Counted from the first letter of the stretch, positions 25,762-36,168 are shown. The stretch is 64,000 bases of DNA from Halovenus salina (GCF_026410925.1 NZ_CP112972.1:2852001-2916000); one strand, 5' to 3'. Notes: generated from the letters alone by a model not told the origin. Numbers and translations are program-made.

Positions 25762-27216
25762 TCATAGCGACGTTGCCCACGACGCCAGGTCCTCGACAAC
25801 AGTCTCGTCGAGCGGGTTCGACAGCGCGTACTCGGACTGGGTTGCGGGACCCTCGCCGTACTGGAATGTGTGACCCAGGCCCTCGTACAACTCGAACGAC
25901 GTGTTCGGTCGGTCAGCGAGTTCTTCCTGCCAGCGGTCGAAATCCTCCTCCGGGGAGACCTGGTAATCTCGCTCGCCCTGCAGGACAAACATCGGTGTCT
26001 CGATTTCTTTTGCCGTCCCAACCTGGTCGTACTCGTCGACAGTCCGCCAGAGTGCGCCCGGATAGTCGAGGACGATATCGCCGTCGCTGTAATCGCCCTC
26101 CCGGATGCGGTCGATACGACTCTGCCAGCGCTCGTAGATATTCGCCATCCGCTCCCACTCGTACTCTCCGAGGGTCGCGAGATGCTCGAACTGCTCGATG
26201 AATATCTCGTAGAAGTTCCGTGCCGGCCCGGCGAGCATGGCGATACCCGCCAGTGATTCGTCGCGTTCGGCGATGCGTGGTGCTGCCAGTCCCCCGAGGC
26301 TGTGGCCGGCGACAATCACCTTCTCGGAGTCGACTTCCTCGATATTCCGGAGCTGCTCTGCCGCGACGAGTGGGTCGTTGACAGTAATATTGTCGAGCGT
26401 CCACTCCGCTGCCGAAAGCGAGTTCGGACAGGCGTGTGAGCGCCGGTCGTATCTGAGGACCGCAACCCCTCGGCTTGCCAGTCCTTCCGCGAGGTCCTTG
26501 AAAATCTTCGACCCGCCTGCAGTCAGGTCCTTGTCTGCGCCGCCGACAGCGGGGGGGTCGCTGCCGTGGACCAAGACGACGCCCGGAACGTCGTTGCCGT
26601 CTTCGGGGACTGTTACTGTGGCGTCCATGAGACAGTCCTCGGACTCGACTTGCGTTTCCCGAGCAGTGAACGCCGCCGTGTCCACGTAGTCTGGCGACTC
26701 GTACGAGTCGTTGACTTGCATCCCCACGAGGGAATAGCCGTCGTCACTGTCGGTGATGACCCGAAGGATGTGATTCCCGCGCTCGAAGCCAAGCGTCAGG
26801 TCGACGGCGTCGAACCCGCTCTGGACGGTTTCCTCGCTCTCGACGACACCCTGGAACCCGCCGCCAACGGCGGTGTACCCCAGCCAGAGGTGTTCAAGCT
26901 GTCCAGTCGAGAGCTGTCGCTGTACGTCAGAGCGGAACCGGTCGAGGGCCTGTGTGAACGCCCCTGACGCCATGTCGTCGACAACACGCTCACCTGCCTC
27001 GACGGCGTCTGCTGGCTCCTCGGGCGTGGGCGTCTCGGTTGGCTCTGGCGTGGCTGTCTCTGTTGGCTCCGGTGTCGGTGTTGCTGTCGGTGTTGCTGTC
27101 GCTGTTGCTGTCTCGGTTGGCGTGACCGTCGCCGTCGGCGTCTCGTCGTCACTGTCCCCGGAACAGCCAGCGAGTGCAGCCATACCAGCAACGTAGAGGA
27201 ACTTCCGTCGTCGCAT
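25762..27216 (-). CDS. Alpha/beta-hydrolase lipoprotein with DUF3887-like N-terminal domain
   Basis: 484 residues from the ATG at 27216. M-R-R-R-K-F-L and a hydrophobic run to A-G-C (Cys18) make a Tat lipoprotein signal. A Pro/Thr/Glu linker (residues about 25-70) is built of near-repeats such as P-E-P-T-E-T. A DUF3887-like domain (about 75-170) precedes an alpha/beta hydrolase: V-H-G-S-D oxyanion strand, nucleophile Ser in G-H-S-L-G-G near residue 305, Asp in G-E-R-D-Y near residue 425 and His in G-L-G-H-T near residue 458. Probably a surface-bound esterase or peptidase-like hydrolase. The open frame extends upstream to 27600 but without a signal. Confidence 0.85.
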   Translation of the reverse strand: MRRRKFLYVAGMAALAGCSGDSDDETPTATVTPTETATATATPTATPTPEPTETATPEPTETPTPEEPADAVEAGERVVDDMASGAFTQALDRFRSDVQRQLSTGQLEHLWLGYTAVGGGFQGVVESEETVQSGFDAVDLTLGFERGNHILRVITDSDDGYSLVGMQVNDSYESPDYVDTAAFTARETQVESEDCLMDATVTVPEDGNDVPGVVLVHGSDPPAVGGADKDLTAGGSKIFKDLAEGLASRGVAVLRYDRRSHACPNSLSAAEWTLDNITVNDPLVAAEQLRNIEEVDSEKVIVAGHSLGGLAAPRIAERDESLAGIAMLAGPARNFYEIFIEQFEHLATLGEYEWERMANIYERWQSRIDRIREGDYSDGDIVLDYPGALWRTVDEYDQVGTAKEIETPMFVLQGERDYQVSPEEDFDRWQEELADRPNTSFELYEGLGHTFQYGEGPATQSEYALSNPLDETVVEDLASWATSL

Positions 27217-27321
27217 ATTCAGGCGTTCCGTGTGGAGTCCTAAAACAGCCCCGCTCTGTTTCAGACGATACGAACAGGCGTCGGATAACGCTCTTATGAG
27301 CCCGCGGCGAAATCTTCGGTG

Positions 27322-27801
27322 ATGGGGCAAGTCAGGTTCCGCGAGGCAGACACTGCAGACGCCAGAGTCCTCTGGTCGACCAAACACGAGGCAATCGACG
27401 GCCTCGTGACCGGCGAGTATACCGACGCCGAGCTGGAGGCTTGGACGCCCGACAGCGGAGCTATCTCTGATTTCCGCCGTGCTATCGACAGTGACCCATT
27501 CGACGTCCTCGTCGCCGAAGCCGACGGGACAACGGTCGGGTACGGTGTGCTCAACCGGTCCGAAGCGCGTATCGACGCTGTCTTTATCGACCCGGAGCAC
27601 AGCCGGCAGGGCATCGCCACCTCAGTGATGAGACAGCTCGAATCGCGGGCTAGCATGGACGGTATCGACGAACTAACCCTCATCTCCTCGCTTACTGCAC
27701 AGGGGTTCTACGAGCGGCTGGGGTACCAGGCTGTCGCGGCCGAAACCCGAACAATCGACGGAACCAGCATCGAGTTCGTCGTCATGGATAAAGAGCTGTG
27801 A
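27322..27801 (+). CDS. GNAT family N-acetyltransferase
   Basis: 159 residues from the ATG at 27322 (a GTG directly before it could add one residue). The N-terminal strand V-R-F-R-E-A-D-T-A-D-A and the acetyl-CoA pyrophosphate loop near residue 92 (P-E-H-S-R-Q-G-I-A-T) identify GNAT; the C-terminal A-Q-G-F-Y-E-R-L-G-Y block closes the fold. Substrate, amine or N-terminus, unknown. Divergent from the hydrolase gene and followed 62 bases later by uvrA. Confidence 0.88.
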   Translation: MGQVRFREADTADARVLWSTKHEAIDGLVTGEYTDAELEAWTPDSGAISDFRRAIDSDPFDVLVAEADGTTVGYGVLNRSEARIDAVFIDPEHSRQGIATSVMRQLESRASMDGIDELTLISSLTAQGFYERLGYQAVAAETRTIDGTSIEFVVMDKEL

Positions 27802-27863
27802 GAGCCTCCAGTCCGAATGAACCGACAGCGTTTCAGTTACGCAGACCATCACACGGATAACGG

Positions 27864-30836
27864 ATGAGCCGCGACTACATCGAGGTTCGTGGGGCCGAGC
27901 AACACAATCTCAAGGATATCGACGTGGAGATACCGCGCGAGGAACTGACGGTCGTCACGGGGTTGTCTGGGTCGGGCAAATCCTCGCTTGCCTTCGAGAC
28001 GGTCTACGCGGAGGGACAGCGCCGTTACATCGAGTCGCTGTCGGCCTACGCCCGGAACTTCCTGGGACAGATGGACAAACCCCAGGTCGAGAACGTCGAG
28101 GGACTCTCGCCGGCTATCTCTATCGACCAGAAAAACGCCGCCAACAACCCCCGCTCGACGGTCGGAACGGTGACTGAGCTACACGACTACCTCCGGCTGC
28201 TGTATGCTCGTGTCGGGACGCCACACTGCCCCGAGTGTGGCCGCGAGGTCGACGACCAAAGCGCCCAGCAGATGGTCAGACGGCTCATGGAGGCACCCGA
28301 GGGGACGCGTGCGAAACTCTGTGCGCCGGTCGTCCGCGACCAGAAAGGCGCATTCGAAGAGCTGTTCGACGACCTCGTGAGCGAGGGATACACCCGCGTC
28401 GAGGTCGACGGCGACCGCTACGACCTCACAGTCGACCGCCCGGAGCTGGACGAGAACTACGACCACACTGTCGACGTGGTTGTCGACCGCGTGAAAATCT
28501 CCGAGGGCGAGCGCTCGCGTCTTACTGACTCCGTCGAGACTGCCCTGGAGGAGGCCGACGGCCTGCTGAAGGTCATCTTTCCGGACCCGCCAGAGGACCT
28601 CGGCGTCGGTGGCTCTCGCGCCCGTTCGACCGGCGACCTGGCCGACGAAGAGGCCGACAACTCCGACGAGGACCGTCTCGTCGTCGAGTTCTCCGAGGAA
28701 CTCGCTTGTATGCACTGTCACATCGACATCAGCGAAATCGAGACACGCTCGTTTTCGTTCAACAGCCCCCACGGGGCCTGTCCCGAGTGCGAGGGGCTCG
28801 GCTCGACCAAGGAAGTCAGCGAGGACCTCGTTATCGAGGACCCCTCGAAGTCGCTCAAACACGTCTTCGAGCCCTGGAGCTACAACCGGACGTACTACTC
28901 CCGGCAACTGGACAACGTCGCAGACCACTTCGGAATCTCGCTCGAGACTCCCTTCGAAGACCTCGACGAGGAGATTCGACGGCAGTTTCTCTATGGCACC
29001 GACGACCGTGTCCACTTTGAGTGGGAGACAAAAAACGGCACTCGCGAGAAGACCGAGCGCTTCGAGGGGGTCATCCCGAACCTCGAACGCCGTCACGTCG
29101 AGACCGACAGCGACCGCGCACGCGAACACATCGAGGAGTACATGGCCGTCACTACCTGCCCCGACTGTGAGGGGACGCGACTCAAACCCGAGTCGCGGGC
29201 TGTCCTCGTCGACGGCGTCTCCATCACCGAAGTGGGAGAGATGTCTATCGGCGACGCCCTAGAGCACTTCGAGGGGATGGAGGCGACCCTCGACGAGCGC
29301 CAGACGAAAATTGCCGCCGAGATTCTCAAGGAGATTCGCGCCCGCCTCGGCTTCATGTGTGAGGTCGGCCTCGACTACCTCACGCTCGACCGCGAGGCCT
29401 CGACGCTGTCGGGCGGCGAGAGCCAGCGAATTCGCCTCGCCACTCAGATTGGCTCGGGGCTGGTCGGCGTGTTATACGTCCTCGATGAACCCTCTATCGG
29501 GCTCCACCAGCGCGACAACGACCGCCTGCTCGACACACTCGAAGAACTCCGAGACCTGGGGAACACCCTCCTGGTCGTTGAACACGACACCGAGACGATG
29601 CGCCGGGCGGACAACATCATCGACATGGGGCCGGGACCAGGCAAGCGCGGCGGCGAGGTCGTCGTCAACGGCTCGTTCGACGATGTCCTCGAAAGTGAGG
29701 AATCTATCACGGGCGACTATCTCGGCGGCGAGAAGGCGATTCCGGTCCCCGACGAGCGACGCGAGCGCGACGGTGAACTCACGATTCGAGGGGCACGCCA
29801 GCACAACCTCAGCGACCTCGACATCGAGATACCGACCGGCTGTTTCACCGCCATCACCGGTGTCTCCGGCTCGGGCAAGTCGACGCTAATGCACGACGTG
29901 CTTTACAAGGGGCTGGCCCGCGAAATGAACGACAACACGAGCGTTGACCCCGGCGACCACGACACAATCGAGGGGCTGGACGAAATCGAAACGGTCCGTC
30001 TCATCGACCAGTCACCAATCGGCCGGACACCGCGCTCGAATCCAGCGACGTACACGAACGTCTTCGATTTCGTCCGCGAGCTGTTCGCCGAGACCGAACT
30101 CGCCAAACAGCGCGGCTACGAGAAGGGGCGGTTCTCCTTCAACGTCAAGGGCGGCCGCTGTGAGGAGTGTGGCGGCCAGGGCACCGTCAAAATCGAGATG
30201 AACTTCCTCTCGGATGTCTACGTTCCCTGCGAGGAGTGTGGTGGCGCACGCTACAACGACGAGACCCTCGACGTGACGTTCAAAGAGAAGACCATCTCGG
30301 ATGTGCTGGATATGAGCGTCGACGAGGCCCACGACTTCTTCGAGAGCCACAGCCAGCTTCGGCGGCGGCTGAAGCTCCTGAAGGACGTCGGTCTTGGCTA
30401 CATGCGCCTGGGCCAACCCTCGACGACGCTCTCGGGTGGCGAGGCTCAGCGTGTCAAACTCGCGGAGGAACTCGGTAAGAAAGACACCGGTGAGACGCTC
30501 TATCTTCTCGACGAGCCGACGACGGGACTGCACCCCGAAGACGAGCGCAAACTTGTTGACGTGCTCCATCGGCTGACCGACGACGGTAACACGGTCGTCG
30601 TCATCGAACACGAACTCGATCTCGTCAAAAACGCTGACCACATTGTCGACCTCGGACCGGAGGGCGGCGAGAACGGCGGGGAAGTCGTCGCCGCCGGCAC
30701 CCCTGAGGCGGTCGCTCGGACGGAAGACTCTTACACCGGAAAATACCTCCGCGACCTTCTTCCGGACGTGGACCTGGATGGGCCGCGCGCCGGCCGGGAC
30801 GCAGACGAGAAGGCGCTGACCGCTGACGACGACTGA
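27864..30836 (+). CDS. uvrA: Excinuclease ABC subunit A
   Basis: 990 residues, full length. Two ABC-type ATPase halves: Walker [10 protein letters not shown] near residue 33 and G-V-S-G-S-G-K-S-T near residue 667; signatures L-S-G-G-E-S-Q-R and L-S-G-G-E-A-Q-R; Walker [10 protein letters not shown] and L-D-E-P-T-T-G-L-H. Zinc modules include C-P-E-C-G near residue 122, C-M-H-C-H near 283 and C-E-E-C-G pairs near 770 and 790. It recognises DNA damage with UvrB for nucleotide excision repair. Haloarchaea carry bacterial-type UvrABC; uvrB and uvrC are not in this window. Confidence 0.97.
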   Translation: MSRDYIEVRGAEQHNLKDIDVEIPREELTVVTGLSGSGKSSLAFETVYAEGQRRYIESLSAYARNFLGQMDKPQVENVEGLSPAISIDQKNAANNPRSTVGTVTELHDYLRLLYARVGTPHCPECGREVDDQSAQQMVRRLMEAPEGTRAKLCAPVVRDQKGAFEELFDDLVSEGYTRVEVDGDRYDLTVDRPELDENYDHTVDVVVDRVKISEGERSRLTDSVETALEEADGLLKVIFPDPPEDLGVGGSRARSTGDLADEEADNSDEDRLVVEFSEELACMHCHIDISEIETRSFSFNSPHGACPECEGLGSTKEVSEDLVIEDPSKSLKHVFEPWSYNRTYYSRQLDNVADHFGISLETPFEDLDEEIRRQFLYGTDDRVHFEWETKNGTREKTERFEGVIPNLERRHVETDSDRAREHIEEYMAVTTCPDCEGTRLKPESRAVLVDGVSITEVGEMSIGDALEHFEGMEATLDERQTKIAAEILKEIRARLGFMCEVGLDYLTLDREASTLSGGESQRIRLATQIGSGLVGVLYVLDEPSIGLHQRDNDRLLDTLEELRDLGNTLLVVEHDTETMRRADNIIDMGPGPGKRGGEVVVNGSFDDVLESEESITGDYLGGEKAIPVPDERRERDGELTIRGARQHNLSDLDIEIPTGCFTAITGVSGSGKSTLMHDVLYKGLAREMNDNTSVDPGDHDTIEGLDEIETVRLIDQSPIGRTPRSNPATYTNVFDFVRELFAETELAKQRGYEKGRFSFNVKGGRCEECGGQGTVKIEMNFLSDVYVPCEECGGARYNDETLDVTFKEKTISDVLDMSVDEAHDFFESHSQLRRRLKLLKDVGLGYMRLGQPSTTLSGGEAQRVKLAEELGKKDTGETLYLLDEPTTGLHPEDERKLVDVLHRLTDDGNTVVVIEHELDLVKNADHIVDLGPEGGENGGEVVAAGTPEAVARTEDSYTGKYLRDLLPDVDLDGPRAGRDADEKALTADDD

Positions 30837-30892
30837 TTGTTGTCAGTAGCTGAATGCACACCGAGGGTATCGCGAGATAAAAGACGGCTCGG

Positions 30893-31783
30893 TTAACTGG
30901 ACGGCGAGGTCTGGACGTTCAGCGCCTTCCGCATGATCTGGCCGAAACTCATCGAGATGAGTGCATACCAGACAATCCAGGCCTCGATGGGGCCGAGGAT
31001 GCCGGTCGTCCAGGTGCTCACTTCGCCGGCCAGGGGGTAGACGATGACCGGCGAGGCGACCGTGACACCCAGGTCCCGAACGAACCAGTACAGCCAGAGG
31101 AAGACCGGGATTGTAAAGGACATAATCCAGATCATCGGGCGGAACTGGGCTTTGAAGACGTCGAGGTTCTCGCTCATCATCGCCATCTGCTCTTCCTGAA
31201 TCTTCTGAATTTCCTCGTCGTCGCCGCGTTCTTTTGCCCGTTCGCGGCGCTCTTTGAGATTCTGCGTCTGCTCTCGGTAGCCCGCCATAATCTCAGGGTC
31301 CATCAGGTTGTCCTGGACGAGGGCCGAGAACAGGCCCGTCAGAACGGCTAGCACGAGGACGAGCAGATAGAACGGCAGGACCGATTCGAGTGGCCCCAAC
31401 ACGACGTTGAGGGTCTGCCCGACGAGTGTTCGGACGGGCTTGACCGCGTAGCCAATCATCATCACGACGACTGTCGCGACCGCCATCTTGTCGTAGGTGG
31501 TAAACGCGAAGTCGACGCTGTCGACCATCGCCGTCGGGTCGGCGTCGTCGAGTGCGTCCCGGATCCCTTCGGGATCGTCGATGACGAAGCCGTCGCCGTC
31601 CGCGTCGACGAGCACACCCTTCTCGATGAGGCGACCCCACTCGCCCGAGGTCATCTCGTCGCTTACGTCCGACCACGTAACGGTCCCCTGTTCCTCGGCA
31701 ACGTCGAGGACCGTCGCGAGCGCGTCGGTCATGTGCTCGCCCTCGTCGGCGAGTTCGTCTACCTTCTGTGCTGTCCGTGGCAT
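30893..31783 (-). CDS. DUF106/EMC3-like membrane insertase (Oxa1 superfamily), paralogue 1
   Basis: 296 residues. The C-terminal 190 residues match archaeal DUF106 proteins (YidC/Oxa1/EMC3/TMCO1 superfamily): a hydrophobic segment near residue 125-150, a charged coiled-coil loop (Y-R-E-Q-T-Q-N-L-K-E-R-R-E-R-A-K near residue 170), M-W-x-type segment (I-W-I-M-S-F-T-I-P-V-F-L-W) and final membrane segments. Such proteins insert membrane proteins with few helices. The N-terminal 90 residues form a small soluble domain with T-S-G-E-W-G-R-L, also found in the second paralogue at 32996. 60 bases separate it from adk on the same strand. Confidence 0.85.
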   Translation of the reverse strand: MPRTAQKVDELADEGEHMTDALATVLDVAEEQGTVTWSDVSDEMTSGEWGRLIEKGVLVDADGDGFVIDDPEGIRDALDDADPTAMVDSVDFAFTTYDKMAVATVVVMMIGYAVKPVRTLVGQTLNVVLGPLESVLPFYLLVLVLAVLTGLFSALVQDNLMDPEIMAGYREQTQNLKERRERAKERGDDEEIQKIQEEQMAMMSENLDVFKAQFRPMIWIMSFTIPVFLWLYWFVRDLGVTVASPVIVYPLAGEVSTWTTGILGPIEAWIVWYALISMSFGQIMRKALNVQTSPSS

Positions 31784-31843
31784 CGTCTGTTAGTAGTGTA
31801 CTCAACAGTCATGAGGTTTGTATCTCCCGGTTCGGCTCGACCG

Positions 31844-32494
31844 TCAGGCGGTGTGGTCGTCGATAGCCTGCTCGATATCCGACCAGACGGCATCAGGTGC
31901 CTGTTCGCCGTCGATTTCGACGAAGCCGTCGTGACCGCGGTAGCGCTCGATGACCGGCTCGGTGTTCTCCTCGTAGACGTCCAGACGGTTCTCTGCGGCC
32001 TCGCGGGTGTCGTCTTCCCGCTGGATGAGTTCGCCGCCACAACCGTCACAGACGCCGTCTTCTTCGGGCTGATCGTACTCTGCGTGATAGTTGGTACCAC
32101 AGTCATCACACACGCGGCGGCCGGTCAGCCGCGTGAGCAACTCGTCGCGTCCGACCGAGACGGCCAGGACGATATCCAGGTCGGTCATGTCTTCGAGTTC
32201 CTTTGCCTGTGCTGGGTTGCGTGGGTAGCCGTCGAGGACGAAGCCATCGGCCTCAGTCAGCGCTTTCTCGACGATGGCATTGACGACCTGGTCGGGGACG
32301 AGATCGCCCGCGTCCATGTAGGCCGCGGGGGTGTCGTACTCGGTATCCATGTCGCTGAGGTCCATCTGCTTGTTCGACCGCAGCGCGTCGCCGGTCGTGA
32401 CGTGCTCGACGCCGTACTCCTCGGCGATGTTGCTGCTCTGTGTTCCCTTGCCTGCACCTGGCGGGCCCATAATCAGTAGCTTCGGCGCTGTCAT
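31844..32494 (-). CDS. adk: Adenylate kinase
   Basis: 216 residues from the ATG at 32494. P-loop G-P-P-G-A-G-K-G-T near residue 9, the NMP-binding T-T-G-D-A-L-R-S-N block, D-G-Y-P-R-N near residue 85, and a LID with four zinc-type Cys (C-D-D-C and C-D-G-C about 16 residues apart, residues 126-152). It interconverts ATP + AMP and 2 ADP. The four-Cys LID is a zinc-bound form known from many prokaryotes. Divergent from the CHY zinc-finger gene. Confidence 0.95.
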   Translation of the reverse strand: MTAPKLLIMGPPGAGKGTQSSNIAEEYGVEHVTTGDALRSNKQMDLSDMDTEYDTPAAYMDAGDLVPDQVVNAIVEKALTEADGFVLDGYPRNPAQAKELEDMTDLDIVLAVSVGRDELLTRLTGRRVCDDCGTNYHAEYDQPEEDGVCDGCGGELIQREDDTREAAENRLDVYEENTEPVIERYRGHDGFVEIDGEQAPDAVWSDIEQAIDDHTA

Positions 32495-32549
32495 ACGAGC
32501 GTCTTCCCAGCCGGTAGTTAAATGATTGTCCAAATCGACGTGTCGACCA

Positions 32550-32909
32550 GTGACGCAGACGACGACTGCCCCCGAAACTGACGACCGGTTCGGTGTTCCA
32601 GTTCGCGGCATCGCTGTCGATGACGAGACGCGTTGTCGCCACTGGGACGACGTAGTCGACGTGGTGGCGCTTCGATTTGCCTGCTGTGGGACGTATTACC
32701 CCTGTTATGAGTGCCATGCCGCGGCGACCGACCACGAGCCTGAACGGTGGCCTCGGGACAGATTCGACGAGTCGGCCGTGCTGTGTGGGCTCTGTCGCGA
32801 GGAGCTGACCGTCGACGCCTATCTCGACTGTGGGGACAGCTGTCCAGCCTGCGGTGCGTCGTTCAACCCCGGCTGTCGGGAGCATCATCACCTGTATTTC
32901 GAGACGTGA
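32550..32909 (+). CDS. CHY-type zinc-finger protein
   Basis: 119 residues from a GTG at 32550 (a TTG at 32526 is possible). It carries C-R-H-W near residue 28, [13 protein letters not shown] near residue 44, then C-G-L-C near residue 80 and C-P-A-C-G near residue 101: the spacing of CHY zinc fingers, as in the mitochondrial Hot13 protein and RING-type CHY domains, binding about three zinc ions. Prokaryotic members are uncharacterised and may bind metal or protein. 86 bases separate it from the second DUF106 gene on the same strand. Confidence 0.85.
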   Translation: MTQTTTAPETDDRFGVPVRGIAVDDETRCRHWDDVVDVVALRFACCGTYYPCYECHAAATDHEPERWPRDRFDESAVLCGLCREELTVDAYLDCGDSCPACGASFNPGCREHHHLYFET

Positions 32910-32995
32910 CCATCACGACCCGGTGGAGATGCCGCCACCTCTGGGCGCGTCGAGCAAAGGATTGATAATTTCCCGTGAGCGACGCTCCGGACTGA

Positions 32996-33952
32996 ATGCC
33001 TATCGAACAGCTTGAGGCGCTCCTTTCGGACCCAGGGATGCGGGAGGCCATCGCTGTTGTCTTCGAGCGGTCCGAGGGGGGAGCCGACGAAATCGACTGG
33101 AGCGACGTGAGCGACGAGCTGACCTCCGGCGAGTGGGGCCGTCTTCTCGATACCGGTGTTCTCGTAGGCAGTGGCGGCGGGTTCGCACTTGCTGAACCGG
33201 AACAGGTTCGCGACCGGCTCGCCGACCACGACGCCGTCGAGGAGGCCACACGAGAAGACACTGACAGACAGGACCCTGACGAGTCACTGCTCGCGGATTT
33301 TGAGCTTCCCGAGGTAGAGCCGGTCTCGTGGTCTGTCTATGACAAGACTGCAGGTGGGTTTGCGCTCCTCCTGTTCACTGGCTACTGGAGCACCGATATC
33401 CGCGACGCAGTCGCGTCCATGGAGAACACAGCCGTCGACTCGCTGCTTGGCTCGGTCCCATTCTACCTCGTCATCCTGATTCTCGCTATCGCCACTGGTC
33501 TCTACTCGACGGCGCTCCGGCTCTCGCTCGTCGATCAGAATAAACTCCAGCAGTACCGCGACCGGATGCAGACACTACGGGACTACCGCCAGCGCGCCAA
33601 AGAACGCGGCGACGACCAGGCGCTCGAACGGCTGCAAGAGAAACAACGCGAGGCAGCCAGCGACCAGCTCGGCATGATGAAACTCCAGTTCCGGTCGACG
33701 GCCTGGATTATGCTGTTGACAATTCCCATCTTTCTGTGGCTCCGCTGGAAGGTCAGGGGCGGCCATCTCGGCACCGACGAAACGGGACTCGTTGTGCCCC
33801 TCGCCGGCGAGGTGTCCTGGCAGCAGGCCCTTGTCGGACCGATGGCGACCTGGATTGTCTGGTATTTCGCCTGTGCGACTGCGTCTCGACAGGTCATCCG
33901 GAAACTCGCGGAGTGGTGGACAGAGCGACGGCGGAACTCGGCCGGTCAGTAA
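32996..33952 (+). CDS. DUF106/EMC3-like membrane insertase (Oxa1 superfamily), paralogue 2
   Basis: 318 residues, the same plan as the protein at 30893-31783: an N-terminal soluble domain with D-E-L-T-S-G-E-W-G-R-L near residue 40, an acidic linker, then membrane segments with the charged loop Y-R-D-R-M-Q-T-L-R-D-Y-R-Q-R-A-K near residue 185 and F-R-S-T-A-W-I-M-L-L-T-I-P. The shared N-terminal domain and motifs show duplication. The C-terminus ends in a run of basic residues (W-T-E-R-R-R-N). Predicted to act in membrane-protein insertion; whether both copies are needed is unknown. Tail-to-tail with the ABC-2 permease (7-base overlap). Confidence 0.82.
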   Translation: MPIEQLEALLSDPGMREAIAVVFERSEGGADEIDWSDVSDELTSGEWGRLLDTGVLVGSGGGFALAEPEQVRDRLADHDAVEEATREDTDRQDPDESLLADFELPEVEPVSWSVYDKTAGGFALLLFTGYWSTDIRDAVASMENTAVDSLLGSVPFYLVILILAIATGLYSTALRLSLVDQNKLQQYRDRMQTLRDYRQRAKERGDDQALERLQEKQREAASDQLGMMKLQFRSTAWIMLLTIPIFLWLRWKVRGGHLGTDETGLVVPLAGEVSWQQALVGPMATWIVWYFACATASRQVIRKLAEWWTERRRNSAGQ

Positions 33953-34749
33953 TCGCCCAGAACCCCCAGGCGTCGCGCGCGTCTGGTAGCATACTGGAAG
34001 ATGATATACCCCCCGAACAGGTAGCCAAAGGCAACCGCCACAAGCGTCCCCAGCTCGACTGCTGAGAACTGCCACAGCCGCGTCCCGTCGACCATTGCCC
34101 GCTGCAGCAGTCCACTCCCGTGTGCGAGTGGCAGCACCCGCAACAACGGCTGTTCGAATATCGGTGCGGAGATGAGCGGAATAAAGAGGAACTGCAGGAG
34201 ATTCAGCCAGTTTCCGATGCGCTTGTACAGCACCGTGATACCGCCCGCGGCGAAGCCGAGACCGAGAACCGACAGTACGCTCAGCGTCGCGATGACGACC
34301 GTGGTGAGGACGTTCAGCGCGAGTGTCGTCCCGGTCAGCAACAACATTACCCCGAGCACGATTGCGGAGGTGATGAACGTCCGGACGACCTTTGCAGCGC
34401 CTTTCAATAGCGCCACTGGCGCGAACCCAAAGGGGGTCATGATGTGGCGTTCAAGCGTCCCCCACTGGACCTCGCTCCCGATGTCGTTCGAGATCGACTG
34501 GTAGGCCCCGAGCGAGAGCGTCCACAGGAAGTAGCCGACGATAATTCCCTCCAGCGAGTCGTCCAATGCCTGTCCGCTGAGCACCTGCCCGCCGAAAAAG
34601 AGCACACCGAAGAAAAACAGCGAGATGAAGATGCCGCCAATGGCGTTGGCCGGATAGCGGACGAAGATGAGATACTCCCGGTAGAGGACAGCCTTGATAA
34701 GCTGTGGGTAGCCCGCACTCCGCCGGTTCTCGGCTGGGCTCGCACTCAT
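33946..34749 (-). CDS. ABC-2 type transporter permease
   Basis: 267 residues with six hydrophobic segments and the ABC-2 pattern: a cytoplasmic N-terminus ending in a Tyr-Arg-rich stretch, segment 1 with G-G-I-F-I-S-L-F-F-F, and the loop Q-W-G-T-L-E-R-H-I-M-T-P before segment 3. It pairs with the ATPase gene upstream (4-base overlap ATGA). Such transporters usually export drugs, lipids or polysaccharide units; substrate unknown here. Confidence 0.82.
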   Translation of the reverse strand: MSASPAENRRSAGYPQLIKAVLYREYLIFVRYPANAIGGIFISLFFFGVLFFGGQVLSGQALDDSLEGIIVGYFLWTLSLGAYQSISNDIGSEVQWGTLERHIMTPFGFAPVALLKGAAKVVRTFITSAIVLGVMLLLTGTTLALNVLTTVVIATLSVLSVLGLGFAAGGITVLYKRIGNWLNLLQFLFIPLISAPIFEQPLLRVLPLAHGSGLLQRAMVDGTRLWQFSAVELGTLVAVAFGYLFGGYIIFQYATRRARRLGVLGDY

Positions 34750-35795
34750 TCTCGGCTCTCCTCCCCTGCCCCACGCTGGTCGGTCAACTCCAAAAAGAGG
34801 TCTTCGAGGCCTGGCTCGACTGTTCTGACGCGCTCTGGCGTTACCCCGCGTTCCCGAAGCCAGTCCATCAGGTCGTAGATGCCGTTGCCCTCGGTTTCGA
34901 CCTCGACGCGTGCGCCCGGCGAGAGTGGCTCGACAGTTCGCACGTCGAACGCGCTACGGAGCGACCTGAGCGTCTTGTCGTCGAAGTCACTGCTGACGAC
35001 GCGGACACCGTAGACGTCGGTGCTTCGGAGCAGTGCCTCGACGCTATCGTCTGCGACGAACTGACCGTCTGACATGATGAGCACGCGGTCACAGACTGTC
35101 TCGATGACGTCCATGTCGTGACTGGAAAGGACAACGGTGATGTCCTGCTCTGTTGCAAGCCGGCGGAGTTCTCGCTGGAGCGTTCGGGAGCTCTCGACAT
35201 CGAGTCCGAGCGTCGGCTCGTCGAGAAAGACGATACTCGCGCCGCCAGCGAGAACACTCGCCAGCGACACCTTCTGTTTCATTCCTCGTGAGAGGTCTCT
35301 GACCGCCGTGTCTGCCTTCTCTTCGAGTTCGAGCTGTTCGAGCAGTCGCTGATGCTGGTCGGCGACAGCGTCCGGGTCGACGCCGGCGACCGTCGAGAAG
35401 TACCGGAGATTCTCTCGAACGGTCAGCCGCCAGTAGTCGTTTCGCGCGCCTTCGAGCATCGCGTCGACCTGTGCGTAGGCCGCTCTGGGCCGTTCGAGCA
35501 CGTCGATGCCGTTCAATCGAACCGTTCCCTCGTCCGGCAGGACCATCCCGAGAATCGACTTGATGAGCGTGGTTTTTCCGGCCCCGTTTGGTCCCAACAG
35601 CCCGACTATCGAACCCGACTCGATGTCGAAGGAGACGTCGTCGACCGCGGTGACTGCGTTCTCGCCGTCACCGAACGCCTTCGAGAGCCCCTCGACGGAA
35701 AGTGCGGTCTCGCCCGTCGACTCAGGCCCGGTCACCTGTCGGTCTCGACTCTCTGTTGTCGTGTCGCCGTCTGCCGATTGCAGATTCCTGCTCAC
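34746..35795 (-). CDS. ABC-2 type transporter ATP-binding protein
   Basis: 349 residues. After a 25-residue polar head come Walker A G-P-N-G-A-G-K-T-T near residue 67, a D-R-D-L-S-R-G-M-K-Q-K-V signature near residue 165, Walker B I-V-F-L-D-E-P and the switch His in S-S-H-D-M. The C-terminal 90 residues are a DUF4162-like extension typical of drug or polysaccharide exporters. The signature L-S-R-G-M-K-Q-K is the usual ABC-2 variant of LSGGQ. First of a two-gene operon with the permease. Confidence 0.85.
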   Translation of the reverse strand: MSRNLQSADGDTTTESRDRQVTGPESTGETALSVEGLSKAFGDGENAVTAVDDVSFDIESGSIVGLLGPNGAGKTTLIKSILGMVLPDEGTVRLNGIDVLERPRAAYAQVDAMLEGARNDYWRLTVRENLRYFSTVAGVDPDAVADQHQRLLEQLELEEKADTAVRDLSRGMKQKVSLASVLAGGASIVFLDEPTLGLDVESSRTLQRELRRLATEQDITVVLSSHDMDVIETVCDRVLIMSDGQFVADDSVEALLRSTDVYGVRVVSSDFDDKTLRSLRSAFDVRTVEPLSPGARVEVETEGNGIYDLMDWLRERGVTPERVRTVEPGLEDLFLELTDQRGAGEESRE

Positions 35796-35952
35796 GCTGT
35801 TTCACTCCGTCTTGACCCACCAGACAGAGGGTCACTCCGACAGCATACTACTGTGGCCATTCGCATGCACACAGTCCGCGAGCCAGAAACAAAAGTACCA
35901 TGGCGTTGTTAATCACCAGAAACTATTCAATTCGCCCAGAAGAACGCGCACT

Positions 35953-36168
35953 ATGGGTAACCCCGCCCTCGGAATGATCGTCATCACAATTGGAGCCATC
36001 GGCGCGGTCTGGCCCTACAAGACCGCACGGTTCGAAGAACAAATCGACGCGATTGGGAGCAAGCGCTCGGCGTCGGAGGTTGAACCGGCAGACTGGAAAG
36101 TATCCCTCAACCGAATATTCGGTATCGGAATCACGCTGTTTGGCCTGCTGGTCCTGTTCAATATCTAA
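35953..36168 (+). CDS. Small membrane protein, 71 residues
   Basis: Starts at the ATG at 35953 (M-G-N-P-A-L-G-M-I-V-I). Two hydrophobic segments, residues 6-20 and 52-70, flank a polar middle with R-F-E-E-Q-I-D-A-I-G-S-K. The frame is open upstream to 35506, but that part is antisense to the ABC gene. No family recognised; third-position GC and acid/base balance are in keeping with a real gene. Confidence 0.65.
   Translation: MGNPALGMIVITIGAIGAVWPYKTARFEEQIDAIGSKRSASEVEPADWKVSLNRIFGIGITLFGLLVLFNI

Noticed and set aside
27217..27600. Upstream extension of the alpha/beta-hydrolase frame
   Set aside because: It overlaps the divergent GNAT gene; the Tat lipoprotein signal starts at 27216.
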